NCBI RefSeq assembly: GCF_039555335.1
Contig: NC_092637.1
Coordinates: forward strand, 42,362,990 to 42,426,989
Reading direction: 5' to 3'
Length of the DNA: 64,000 bases
DNA from: Amphiura filiformis
Lineage: Eukaryota > Echinodermata > Ophiuroidea > Amphilepidida > Amphiuridae
The position numbers and the translations under genes are program-made. The notes under the pieces were generated by a model. The model was not told where the DNA came from. It worked only from the letters and a program-made list of their open reading frames with translations, and made no database searches. Shown one piece after another: positions 55,101-64,000 of this stretch (position 1 is the stretch's first letter; the number at the start of each line of letters is the position of its first letter).

Positions 55101-58100
55101 TTGGTGCACGAGCATATTGTGTATGGTGCAGTGCGGCTTCATGACTGTCGACAAGGCCGTGTTTTTTAAAGTCTCCAGTCATTGCAGAGTGAACAAGGTT
55201 CCTGATAGGAACTAAAATATATCTAGTGAGTACTTTCATTTCTGTACCAGAACTTATTTATCTAATTTGACTTTGAATGATCATGATGAATCTCATCATT
55301 CATCAATAATAAAAACTTATTTATTTGATAATTGATTTCTTGTTTGTTCTTGTATGGTTCTTTTTCTTCTTTATTTTATTTTGTTGTAAAGCGCTGTGAT
55401 ACTTGGTTTTTCTTTGTAAGAGCACTGTATATAAGTACTTGCATAGTTTAGTTTAGTTCTTTTGGTCCCTGTATAGCATGAATTCATCCAGACAATTTAT
55501 ATTACGCATGTTGTCATGTTCCAGTTGATGGGATGTAAGGAGGTGTACCATTGGCATTCATGGATGAACATGAAGCATGCACGAAAAGGGGGAGCACATA
55601 TCTGGCATCAAGACTATGGGTAGGTACCCCCGGGTAGGTACTGATCATGCAACATTCATCGAGTGGTGGAGAACACTTTTTCCTTAGGCGACGAAAAAAA
55701 ACCCTGTTCTACGGGCGGACGGACCTTTCAAGTAGGGTCGGTCTGTCGGACGTTTTGTTTTCTGGAGGCTAAAATTACCCTAAAATTTCACCAAAATCTG
55801 ACAAGATTTTTGGTAATGTATTTTCTGAACATTTTCGGCCAAAAAACGGCAGCTGATTTTTCATGGTTTTAGCAAAATAAAAATTGGGTGATTGAGAAGA
55901 TACCATGTATGTTGTACGGACTACCATGGTCCAGGGGATGCCCTCAAATATTGTGGCCCGCGTTAAGGGCCAATGCAGGTACAGGTGGTCCTGCAGAACG
56001 AGCCAAAGGCACTCAGGTGTTCAGGGGAGGGCCGACCAACCATAGAACAATACCTGGAAGCGGCACTAGAAATTAGCATGAGGCCGCATTCATATGTAAA
56101 TAGCGTATTGTTATTTAAATTTGTGCCCAGACGTATTGAGGGCGACAGTCATGTTATCCAGACAGAGAATGTCTTGATGCGCCAGGCATGTCAAATTGCT
56201 GAGTGAATGTGTATAAATCCCTTTCTGTATAGGTAATAAGCTAGTATATTTCGTGTTCCAGTTTGTTATAACAAAAAAATAAGTATTATATTAAATATAT
56301 TAAGTGTATAAACTTTGAAATTGACGTGAATTTGAAGTGCAGAGCTCCAAATCTAGCTAAACCGTGTAGTGTGAAATTATGCTGTGTGACCCCTCTGCGT
56401 GGTAGAATTATATTCATAAAACATTGAATTTAACATATAATATGGGCAGCCAACCACGATTTATCAGCATTTAAAAGATATATTAATTAACAAAGATAAA
56501 AAATCAATAATACAAATGACAATTTTACTAGTAAACAAGTCTGAAATCTTAAAATGTTGCCACGTGATTTCCCGAACACATGATATGTCAACATGTGACC
56601 ATTATTCAGATTTACCGTAAGTATTTGGAGTATGGTGCACGGCTTGCAGGCAACTGTGTATTTCTTTACCTCCGTATAAAATCAATAATTCATGCTGGGA
56701 GCCAAGTAACATTCTGTCTGCTTAGTGCAGATTGGTATTTTATTTTACTTGAGAGCATAATAGAAATACATAAAGACGAATAAGGCGCCATGATGGAAAG
56801 CTATGGAAGGTCAGGTCGGGTATCAAAGGTTATTTTAACTTCAAATACTACTTGTGTTTCACACCTTGCCTCTGTCACGTATTTCCTTCATATTATTGAC
56901 CCCAAGTCCTAATTTTGACTTTGCTATTGCAAAATGTCATTTCATATCAAATTAGTAGACTTTCTTTGAAAAAAACGTATCACTGGTGCCTGATGGGACT
57001 ACCCGTCCGCCATTTCATTAAACTGGATCGTTTTCGCCTGGTTTGTGCCCAGATGTATTGGGGGCGCGCTATACTCTCATTGAACAGGCAAAGTTCGCAA
57101 AACTAACAACGTTGTTATTTGCCAATATCAATTAACATGATCCAAGGGGTCGAACATGAATTATTCATAACGGATCGATAACTGGCCTCACTTTCTAGCT
57201 AGTAAACCAGCGGAATTTTTCATAGGTTTTGCGTTGCTAATAGAACAACCGTGAATTTAGTGTCACCCCCTTGGACCAACGTTTGTTCATTTAGACACGC
57301 TGTTTGGTCTATATCAGTTCATTCAGCATGTACAGCTGTTCAGGCTAAACTATTAAAAAATTGGCGCAACACACCTCCACCTAAGATGCCTGAATAAAAG
57401 TTATGTTAAAGTCCCCTCGTGGTAAGCTCGCAAATATAAATTTATCTTCAGTGAATGGTTCTTTAGTGAAAGGCTCTTTTCAGTGAACGGACAGTCTTCA
57501 GTGAACGGCTCTTTTCAGAGCCACCAAAACCTTTAAAATTAGTAGATAGGTGAGATCTGCTTGTTCTCTGTTGACAAGGGGCAGTCTTCAGTGAACGGCT
57601 CTTTTCAGAGCCATCAGTAGGCAAGGGATGGCCTACAAGTCTCAGTCTTAGGTACTTTGTCCTAAAGAAGTCAGAGCTACTCCTGACGAAAGCCTGACAT
57701 TTCTAAACTTGTCCAACGGCGAACCCGCTAAAAACCCACTAATTGTTATGAATTCCCGTCGTAAAAGCATATCCCACAATAAATTTATCTTGTTGAAATA
57801 TCATCATTGTGTATTGTTTGTTCACTATTTTATAGATACTGGTACCCTGAGGGAGCATTGTATCCTGATATTGGCACCGTTCTCATCGGAATTGATGCAT
57901 GTACTCCAGAAAATGGATGTTTAGAGGTAAATGTCAAAGAGCGCATGGTTGATGTGTCCTTATGGAATATATATTATAGGGACGCAAACAACGCACTTTT
58001 TTCGACAAAAAACTTTAACAGGAGCGAGTTCCCAGGAGAAGAACAGTCATATTTCCCCATAAATCGACCCCCGGAGGGGAGGCACATCATAATTTTGGTG

Positions 58101-61100
58101 GGTATGCTCCCCCTGAATTTTGAGGTGGTGGGTGTTTGGACGCTGATGGCGTATAGGTAAAACGGGGTCTTTTGGAGCTGCGAGCAAGCTTTCTGGTTGA
58201 AAACCACCTGAAAACAATAAATGTGAGGAATGAGCATTTTAGGGGATCTTTTAGAGCTGAAATGTTCGAAATTAAGCGTCTTTCTATTTTGGTCAAATTT
58301 AGGGTGTCTTTCGGAGCTGCGACATCCAAAAAGGGGAGGGGTCTTTCCGAGAGACTATATCCGTATGGTCTTTTGAGGATATGATGTGTTAATCCTTAAA
58401 ACTTTCCGGTAGTCAAGAAGATGAATGTAATTTTAAGAAATCAAAAAATAAGAATAAATATGATACGACCTTACATACGACACTGTATCCATCAAGATGT
58501 AACTTTATTTTATATTACACTCCCCCGGTAATCCGAGTTTATAGGATTTTCTATAGGGCCAATCTGCTCAAATGTCTGAACCATGTAGGGTCGCCTGCCA
58601 ATGGAAGGACACTATGTAGGTTTTTACCGCACGGGAAGAGGAAACTCAAAAGACAACGCATACTGTTTTGCAGTGTGTTCACGCGAACGCCAGTTGGGTG
58701 ATCTTTGATGGAATGTTGCAGCTAGACCAAGTTGTTTCAATGGTTATAGATTGCAGTAGTTGGATGGAACATGTGGTCGCCTGTTAATTCCGCAGTCGAC
58801 AGATTATAATGACGATGAAGGACTCGCAGGGACGCTCTCATCAGAAACCACAACACACATTTATCGTATTTTTCTTTTTATTTATTCCATTCTTTTTTCT
58901 TTCCCATGCATAAGGTTTTGTCTGGCTCGCACCTGTGCGGTCGAGTAGATCATGTGAAAGTCGGTGGCCAGTTGATGATCGAACACGAGAGACTGCAAGA
59001 ACTGAAAGATCACCTGAAGCATTACCACGTGCCACTCGATCCGGGTGATGCTGCCTTTACTCATGGTAAGAGTGGAACAGGGAACCTCTTTCAATGAATA
59101 TCGCACTAGTTCAAGCGGCTTTCAATCACTTATATTAAACCATTTTGTCCGTTTGGGACCAATTAAAACTTTTCGACAATGGAAAATGGAATGGAAAACA
59201 GCTTTCCCGGTTCCATAGTCATATCGTTGATTTCCGTACTATACAGTAATATGGGGGGAGGCGCTCGAATATGAAAGTGACGTACCTGTGTCTGCGGCGT
59301 ACGACACTAGGGGTCTATCGGTGGCCATTTTTTTTCTCAAAAAAGGGTCATTCAGTGGCGGCTCCAAGAAAATGGATGTCATTATGTGTGAAAACGCTTA
59401 GAATTGAGTGTTATTGAAAAATCGTGAAAAATAACTTTCTGGTAAAAAATTTGCCATTTTTAAGCAAAAATTTCTACAAAAAAGTTCAACATTTCTATAC
59501 AAAAAGGAAGTCATTGGGTGTAAGCTGATGAAAAAGGGGTCATTGGGTTTTAGATTTACTGACAAAAGGGGACTATTGACAGGTACATGAAGCGTGCCAA
59601 TATATGCGAGTACTATATACAATTAATTTCTTATTTCGTCCGTGTTCGGAGCTGTGAGCAGTAGAGGCGATCACGATGAATTGTGTTACAAAGGGTAGAC
59701 CATTTCGGACAATTTCGGATGCAGTTAGGTAGGGGGGGGGTCAAAATAATATGGTACTATGTTACCCCTGTGATTGAAAATACAGCTTATTTAGCCAATG
59801 TGAACATGGGTGTCATCCTAACATATTGAACTAACACCTGCTATGGCACTTCACAGTGTGACAGTATAACTGTACAGAACAGGGCAAATGTTCCTCATTT
59901 TTCAGTGCCAATATTTATGACAAAAATTACGTCACACATGTAAACACCAATCTCTTACTCAAGATACACCCCGAGCTTGATCGTGTCTTTCATGCAGATT
60001 TGCGTTCGAGTTAAATAGTTGCGTATGTGTTAGCGTTGATGACCAGTAACTATATACTGGGTCATCCATAAACAAACGGCAGGTATCTTCGAAAAACTTC
60101 AATTTGAAAAGGTCTATTAATAGAAGTCCGTGGTTTGTCACTATGCCACGACGATTTATTGCAATCATTACATTGGCAATTACATTCATTACATTCATTA
60201 CATACGCCATCGAAGTGGTTACATAACTGCTTGGTAACTGGATCACGCACGTTTTTGAATTGGTAGTACATGCCTTAGGCAATAGAAACAAATTAGTTCG
60301 ATATTTCGATCGACCATCGATGCTTGGTCGATCCTTATTATTTATGAAATCAATTAATTTACTATTATAGTTAATTGTGATAAAATAGTAATTTGTGCCT
60401 GTATGGATATTGAACAATATAAATTTATCGTTAATTCTGGTTAATTAGTTGATAGTTCATTAATAACAAGCCTCAAAGCAGCATCGACGGTCGATCCAAA
60501 GATCGAACATATTTGTTTCTGGTGCCTTAGATTTTGAGTCGCGATCATTTCGATCGTGGTGCAGAACTCAAAAGCGTGATCCAGTTGACATAGTTATAAT
60601 CGAATTACACGTAACACTTCGCTGGTGAATAGGCTATCGTAGATTTGTACATCAAGGGATACGCCAAATCGGCATTGAAATTTGCAATGCATTGTGGGAG
60701 AGTTTTTGCAGTTTTGGGACGCTTTGTCCTCTGACCTATCGGGAAAAATTTGCTGTTTTTTTTGCGTCCAAAATATTATTAAAATGTTTTACTAGAATAA
60801 AAATTGTTAAAATATATGAATACTATATGAATTAATTATCTAAAATATTGTAAACGACAACATTATTACAATAATAAATGAATGAATAATAATTAAAGCA
60901 ATTTCCCCGATATGTCAGAGGTCAAAGTTTCCCAAGCCTGCTCTCAAAAACCGGAAGTTACAATGCTTATTTCTATTCCAGGTAATCTGGTTCATCGAGC
61001 CCCGCAAAACCATCATAAAACAAGGCGCTGGTGTTATGGAGTTGCTTATAGCGATATTCAAAACAAGTTTCCTCCGTCTTACAAGCCGCTGAAGAAGGTA

Positions 61101-61638
61101 TACAATTTAATCGTCGTTGTCGTCATCGTCGACGTCATTTTCGCTATTCGTTCTTTTCCGTGTTAATTTTCGGACGTTGGTGTAACTTCATAATGACGTT
61201 GTAATGGCGTTGTTTCGACGTCAAGTTGTAAGCGTATTATTCAAACGTCCATATTAAGTCCTGTCGAACGTTGTAACAACGTATGAATAACATATTCACA
61301 ACTTGATGTCAAAACAACGTCAAAAACAACGTCATAATGACGTTTTTTAAGCGTCCTAAAATCAACATCGAAAATAACGTTGTCACAACACAAATATAAG
61401 TTCATAAATTTATGTATTTTCAACATAGATTACTTTTATATGACGTTGTTACAACGTAAAATTGTTGATTAGATACTATATATAATTGCAATTTATGTGT
61501 TTTTGAACAATTGACTTCTTGTATATTGCCGCTTTATAAATTTTGGTTGTTGTTGTTTTATCATAGGTTGATGACGACGCCATTAAGAAGTGCGAAAAAA
61601 TCTCCGACATCACCGGCAAAGATTTCTTAAAAGAGTGA
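49147..61638 (+). CDS. PhyH copy B: phytanoyl-CoA dioxygenase-like protein (eight exons, 283 aa)
   Basis: Exons: 49,147-49,174; 50,122-50,212; 51,116-51,323; 55,525-55,619; 57,836-57,926; 58,915-59,065; 60,982-61,097; 61,567-61,638. All borders are GT/AG and the phases join to 284 codons including the stop. The family uses Fe(II), 2-oxoglutarate and oxygen to hydroxylate a substrate, which cannot be told from sequence. The iron ligands are visible as H137-x-D139 (WHQDYG) and H226 (LVHRAP), with the 2-oxoglutarate Arg at R237. The spacings H-to-H 89 and H-to-R 11 equal those of human phytanoyl-CoA hydroxylase. IDACTPENGCLEVLSGSH (residues about 157-174) is the conserved core strand. There is no N-terminal targeting sequence and no C-terminal SKL-type signal. 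The ATG at 49,147 is the first in frame; copy A starts 25 codons earlier. Introns are full of mobile elements. Confidence 0.93.
50514..50935. mobile_element. CACGGTTG-family TIR element in PhyH-B intron 2 (uninterrupted relative of the Penelope target)
   Basis: Ends CACGGTTGTTTTATGTG and CATCAAAGAACCGTG. Contains CATCTTTTTCTGCTTTTTTG, CAAATTGAGGGCGCTATTTA, ATTATATGAGTTATTC and CAAGTGTCTACCTTGTAAAG in the order seen around the Penelope element, but without that insertion. Confidence 0.85.
51480..51800. mobile_element. ~320-bp fold-back element in PhyH-B intron 3
   Basis: GCACGAATCACGTGGTTTTA, CAAAACAAACTCATA, AAAACGAATAAAAACA and CATGCGATATTCAA on the left are opposed by ATTTTGAATATCGCGTG, ATTCGTTTTTATGATC, TATGAGTTTGTTTAAAATAA and GATTCGTGCGTG on the right. 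Confidence 0.88.
52060..52400. repeat. Partial copy of the 48.0-49.0 kb fold-back family
   Basis: TTGGTCAAATCTTGTTAAAA, CTCAGGTGG, TTGGTAAC, GATCAAATTCCATTGA and TTGACCTTGACCTATT occur in the same order as in the half of the 48-kb element at 48,340-48,620. Confidence 0.75.
52535..52700. repeat. Dispersed repeat, inverted relative at 54,310-54,535
   Basis: GGAAAGAATTCTTTCCA (palindromic), GACAATAGCCCATTG and GTACAGTGCTCTACTTGCTTG here match the complement of 54,320-54,420, and TTATATCTTATACTTG matches 54,510-54,527 inverted. The two copies face each other across about 1.6 kb. Confidence 0.8.
53360..53547. mobile_element. ~190-bp TIR element, inverted relative of 47,703-47,908
   Basis: Ends CTGTTCCAACTTCAGTGACA and TGTCACTGGAGCTGGAATAG; the inside shares ATATTGTCCTGGGTAGGATT, GGGGCATGAAAACTAGCACT and ATTCAAAGGCCCAGTG with the other copies. 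Non-coding. Confidence 0.85.
53814..54310. repeat. Three-copy tandem repeat, ~160-190-bp period
   Basis: CATTCATATTTTGTATATTT followed by GCGGTACAGAGTACAATGTT, ACATGTTGATAGG and ATTGTGAAATATCTAAA occurs at 53,869, 54,055 and 54,208. Units differ by indels, and the last is preceded by a GAATATCC...GGATATTC palindrome. Confidence 0.88.
54535..55065. mobile_element. ~530-bp fold-back element in PhyH-B intron 3
   Basis: GCAGTAAGCCAAACAATTAA, TTCACCCCTGTATATCCTAA and GAGACCTCATTTGTTGAAAT on the left face CAACAAATGAGGTCTTAAAT, TTAGGATATACAAGGGGTGA and TTAATTTTTTGGCTTACTGT on the right. CGACGCT...GAAGCACGACGCT direct repeats occupy the middle. Confidence 0.85.
55185..55305 (+). repeat. Diverged Penelope terminal-repeat fragment
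   Basis: GAGTGAACAAGGTTCCTGATAGGAACTAAAATAT, AGTGAGTACTTTCA, GTACCAGAA and GATCATGATGAATC follow the order of the Penelope direct repeat and 5' start (GAGTGATCAAGATTCC, GATAGGAATTGAAATAT, AAGTACCAGAA, GATCCTGATGAATC). No coding part is present, so this is an old solo end. Confidence 0.75.
55683..55880. repeat. Dispersed repeat in PhyH-B intron 4 (inverted relative at 27,975-28,195)
   Basis: AACCCTGTTCTACGGGCGGA, GGACCTTTCAAGTA, TAAAATTTCACCAAAATCTG and TCAGCTGATTTT-type blocks are the complements of blocks upstream of PhyH-A. No coding frame. Confidence 0.7.
57507..57522 (+). promoter_or_regulatory. Histone-type 3' stem-loop (first intronic copy)
   Basis: AAC-GGCTCTTTTCAGAGCC-ACCA, a perfect match to the replication-dependent histone 3' hairpin with its flanks. 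No histone coding sequence is seen upstream within the intron, and no purine-rich U7-binding element is obvious downstream. Confidence 0.7.
57597..57612 (+). promoter_or_regulatory. Histone-type 3' stem-loop (second intronic copy)
   Basis: Same hairpin, with ATCA instead of ACCA on the 3' side. It is 90 bp after the first copy and part of the same tandem unit. Confidence 0.65.
58030..58385. repeat. Degraded repeat with GGAGCTGCGA words in PhyH-B intron 5
   Basis: GGGGTCTTTTGGAGCTGCGA (58,164), GGGATCTTTTAGAGCTGAAA (58,241) and GGTGTCTTTCGGAGCTGCGA (58,302) are spaced irregularly. The complement, TCGCAGCTCCAAAAGACC, occurs at 11,325 and a near match at 11,145. Family unknown. Confidence 0.6.
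61130..61350. repeat. Imperfect palindrome of ACGTTGT/ACAACGT words in PhyH-B intron 7
   Basis: ATAATGACGTTGTAATGGCG, TCGACGTCAAGTTGTAAGCG and ATTATTC on the left are opposed by GAATAACATATTCACAACTT, GATGTCAAAACAACGTC and ACAACGTCATAATGACG on the right. Confidence 0.75.
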
Positions 61639-61868
61639 TTAAACCCGCTACATGGGTTATTGATCGTCGGGGCCACTCGTAGTACTCGCATATTCAACGA
61701 TTCTTTATTCCAGACTCGTAATTCTAAACGTTTGTTTATATTTACATGGTTCATCATTCTGAATCTTTGACGTTTAAATTTTAATTCTGAATTTTGGAAT
61801 TATGAAACTTCGGAATATCAGAAAATGTAGCTGGCTTGATCAATCAAAGTAATACTGCCGTTGCTACT

Positions 61869-62101
61869 AAACCATATTTAATCCTGATGCGGCACTGACG
61901 TCAGTGCGCATTTCATTGGGGCGCAGTTCAAACAGCTTGCGTTCGCTCAAAGCGATGGCATACGCACGCACTTAAAATACTGAGACGAATATAAGTAAAT
62001 ATTTGTCTCAGCCATAGAATTAGAGAATTTCTAATTCTGTGGTCTCAGCTTAAAGACGTCTCATAGATTCACAACGTGTTGACGTCAGTGCCACATCATT
62101 C
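61869..62101. repeat. TIR element downstream of PhyH-B (relative of 41,349-41,470) with a 72-bp insertion
   Basis: Ends GGCACTGACGTCAGTGCGC and TTGACGTCAGTGCCACATCA. Relative to the copy downstream of PhyH-A it has an extra 72 bp (61,977-62,048) flanked by CTTAAA on both sides, beginning ATACTGAGAC and ending GTCTCAG, with an inner AGAATTAGA/TCTAATTCT palindrome. Confidence 0.8.
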
Positions 62102-62619
62102 ACAAAGGTATCACATACATTCAGTCATTTTAAATATTGATTTTTAGTTTTGGTTTTGGTTTTAGTCACATGGTTTCCTATTATCCTGCCTAAGCTCTTG
62201 AGTGATGTCATTATCCATATCGTTGTTTGTACCCTTTGTTAGAAACTTATAATTTGTTGTAAGCCGTTTCAGTTTTCATTTGAGTTTGTTATACTCTGCG
62301 ACCACATGAAATCAGGTTTGAAGTTACATTCATCAAATTATACAAAAGAAGTTGTTAAATTTCGCAGTGCACTATTCACGAGCAGAGAAGTCGAACAAGT
62401 CAGTCTACATTTGAAAGCATTGATTTAGTTTTCGAAATAGCCATGGCTTATTTCACTGTGAAAAAATTAATATAGACCATCCTAATATTTCCACCGGCAT
62501 TACAAAAGAATACCCTGAGAAGTGATACACTAATATACACTACTCTATTTATGTGCAGGTCGCATGACGGAAAATCAGTATGATAGAAAACTGGTTTGAA
62601 TTGGCTTTTATTCAATTTA

Positions 62620-62806
62620 TTTATTAAGTTGGGTATCGCATGAAGGAATGGCTTGTATTATATTTTGTATATCGCGAATTTCAAAAAATCAAATTGTTTG
62701 ATAACAGGAGGACATTTCTTGTATTCAGAATTCAATTCGATATGTCTGATGTGCTCTCATGTCCAACAAAAAATACTGTCTAAACGTAAATACCAGAGCC
62801 CTTAAG
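62620..62806. repeat. Half-copy of the 16.2-kb fold-back family
   Basis: GTATTCAGAATTCAATTCGA, TATGTCTGATGTGCTCTCAT and AATACTGTCTAAACGTAAA then AGAGCCCTTA match the right arm of the 657-bp element (or the complement of its left arm). The opposite arm is missing or very diverged. Confidence 0.75.
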
Positions 62807-62869
62807 TGTGTCATTTTGTGCTTGAGGCTACTCAGTCACACCGTGGACTGTATAAGAACAAAAGATACT

Positions 62870-63090
62870 TCTCGCTCAAATAGGCGCTTTCACATGACTT
62901 TCTTTTAATCACTTTTGGCAGTAGCCTGCCTGGTAAAGCGTTCATACACTGTCAGGTCAGTTACCGATTTAATGGCGGAATCTTTTTGTACCCCTCGATG
63001 AATACCTTGTCGGCAAATCAAATCAGCACAAAGGAACAATGCGTTATGTAATCTATAGCCCCTCCATTCTTATTAAAACCTTCTTGGACA
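62870..63090 (-). repeat. Copy of the repeat that brackets PhyH-A exon 4
   Basis: GGCGCTTTCACATGACTTTC, GGTCAGTTACCGATTTAATG, CCCTCGATGAATACC and AATGCGTTATGTAATCTAT match the complement of 32,650-32,860. Present here as a single arm between PhyH-B and the third UNC93 gene. Confidence 0.8.
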
Positions 63091-63147
63091 CATCAGTGCC
63101 TAGCTTAAGAACCATATTATTGCATATATAAAATCGAAATCGTATTA

Positions 63148-63449
63148 TCACATTGAAGTTAACTCAGTTTCACCAGTTTCTTCATGTTTTTCCTGAATTT
63201 CTTCAGTATTTGTTTCTTTTTGAGCTAGTGTTTTATATACAGGTTTCGCGTGTCGTATTCTCCATTCCAGAAGATAGTAGAGACCCATTCCTAAACACAG
63301 AATCCCAAGATGAGCAATCAACGTATAAGATACGCACATAAATTCTGGTATGCTGAACGCAAAGGCAAGAGAATATGCTATTGCTTGCCAAAAACGGAAA
63401 TTCGCGAAGGCTGGTTCCTGGTCCTTGGGAAATAGGACTCCAACGAAAG
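63148..63449 (-). CDS. Terminal exon of a third UNC93-like gene (partial, continues past the window)
   Basis: Intact acceptor (TTTGAACAG before CTTTCGTTGG) and open frame to a stop at 63,148. It encodes VGVLFPKDQEPAFANFRFWQ, then the same last membrane segments and charged tail ending GETELTSM, about 85-90% like the other two copies by eye. The earlier exons must lie beyond 64,000. Its position 1.5 kb after PhyH-B, on the opposite strand, repeats the layout of the first module. Confidence 0.88.
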
Positions 63450-63633
63450 CTGTTCAAATGAATTTAAAATATGCAGTAAATTAATAATGAAGTACAAAAT
63501 TATAATATTAATTAAACTATAGAGCAATCATTACAATCATATTATTTCAGCCACAGATTATGTTTTCTGCTATTTGATGGGCCAATGCGCGCAAAGCGAG
63601 CAAATATTTTGTAATTGTATTACCGGCCGAAGC

Positions 63634-63850
63634 AATACCACCTGAAGTGATGTCATCTGAAGTGATACCACCTTAATTGATACCACCTGAAGTGATGTCA
63701 TCTAAAGTGATACCACCTTAATTGATACCACCTGAAGTGATGTCATCTGAAGTGATACCACCTAAAGTGATACCACCTGAAGTGATGTCATCTGAAGTGA
63801 TACAACCTTAAGTGATACCACCTGAAGTGATGTCATCTGAAGTGATCTCA
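63634..63850. repeat. 15-bp tandem repeat (GATACCACCTGAAGT), ~14 copies
   Basis: Units alternate between GATACCACCTGAAGT, GATGTCATCTGAAGT and GATACCACCTTAATT in a short higher-order pattern. It lies in the expected last intron of the third UNC93-like gene. Confidence 0.93.
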
Positions 63851-64000
63851 ATTTAACTAAATTTTAAACTGCTTTATTTAACGAGTTTTAATGAGCTTTA
63901 CTGTATCACAATTACATTCAGTTGTTCGTGTTCCCTTTCTTCGATGTTGCTACTAATATTTGGGCAATTCCAAGCGCATCATTCTACAACGCGAAGTTTG

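Larger units (their letters stand above)
57465..57615 (+). repeat. Tandem histone-3'-end-like units in PhyH-B intron 4
   Basis: CAGTCTTCAGTGAACGGCTC occurs at 57,492 and 57,582 (90-bp period), each followed by the rest of a histone-type stem-loop. A degenerate unit (AAAGGCTCTTTTCAGTGAACG) precedes them at 57,470. Confidence 0.85.

Noticed and set aside
57807-58160. 117-aa frame as a separate gene
   Set aside because: It contains exon 5 of PhyH-B and runs into intron after 57,926.
63634-63850. CRISPR-like or coding repeat
   Set aside because: Contiguous 15-bp units with no spacers and a stop (TGA) in the repeated frame.

Overview
The window looks like nuclear DNA of an invertebrate animal, most likely a marine deuterostome (an echinoderm would fit). 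Its genes are split by GT...AG introns, it carries animal-type retroelements (Penelope-like, RTE-like and CR1/Jockey-like), an interstitial CCCTAA tract, and histone-type 3' stem-loops matching the form known from sea urchins. No prokaryotic operon, rRNA gene or CRISPR array is visible. The organism call is inference.

Positions 1-26,000 are gene-poor and repeat-built: a LINE remnant, a 2.4-kb satellite of ~105-bp units (3.12-5.54 kb), a 350-bp AAAT tract, a ~4-kb interval bounded by TTAA-flanked inverted repeats (10.18-14.19 kb), a 3.6-kb field of AATTCATT-type microsatellite with repeated transposon ends (14.8-18.3 kb), and a nearly complete Penelope-like retroelement (18.49-21.57 kb). That element has reverse transcriptase and GIY-YIG endonuclease frames, short direct terminal repeats, an inverted 5' tail and a target-site duplication. 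It is followed by a broken RTE-type retroelement split by a ~920-bp TIR element, a tRNA-like sequence and the telomere-like tract.

Positions 27,500-64,000 hold the only recognisable host genes, in a tandemly duplicated module. Each module pairs an UNC93-like membrane protein gene on the minus strand head-to-head with a phytanoyl-CoA dioxygenase (PhyH)-like gene on the plus strand. From left to right: a truncated UNC93 pseudogene (27.6-27.97 kb); PhyH copy A (28.4-40.9 kb, eight exons, with a 2-nt frameshift in exon 3); a complete UNC93-like gene (47.6-44.5 kb, three coding exons, 465 aa) with a second copy of its last exon at 42.9-43.2 kb; PhyH copy B (49.15-61.64 kb, eight exons, 283 aa, intact); and the last exon of a third UNC93-like gene running off the right edge (63.15-63.45 kb).

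Introns and intergenic DNA of the module are filled with fold-back elements and short TIR elements, several nested, and the two PhyH copies differ mainly by these insertions. The most unusual points are histone-type stem-loops downstream of the UNC93 stop codons and again in a PhyH intron, an inverted repeat that brackets exon 4 of PhyH-A, and a possible -1 slippery heptamer at the junction of the two Penelope frames.
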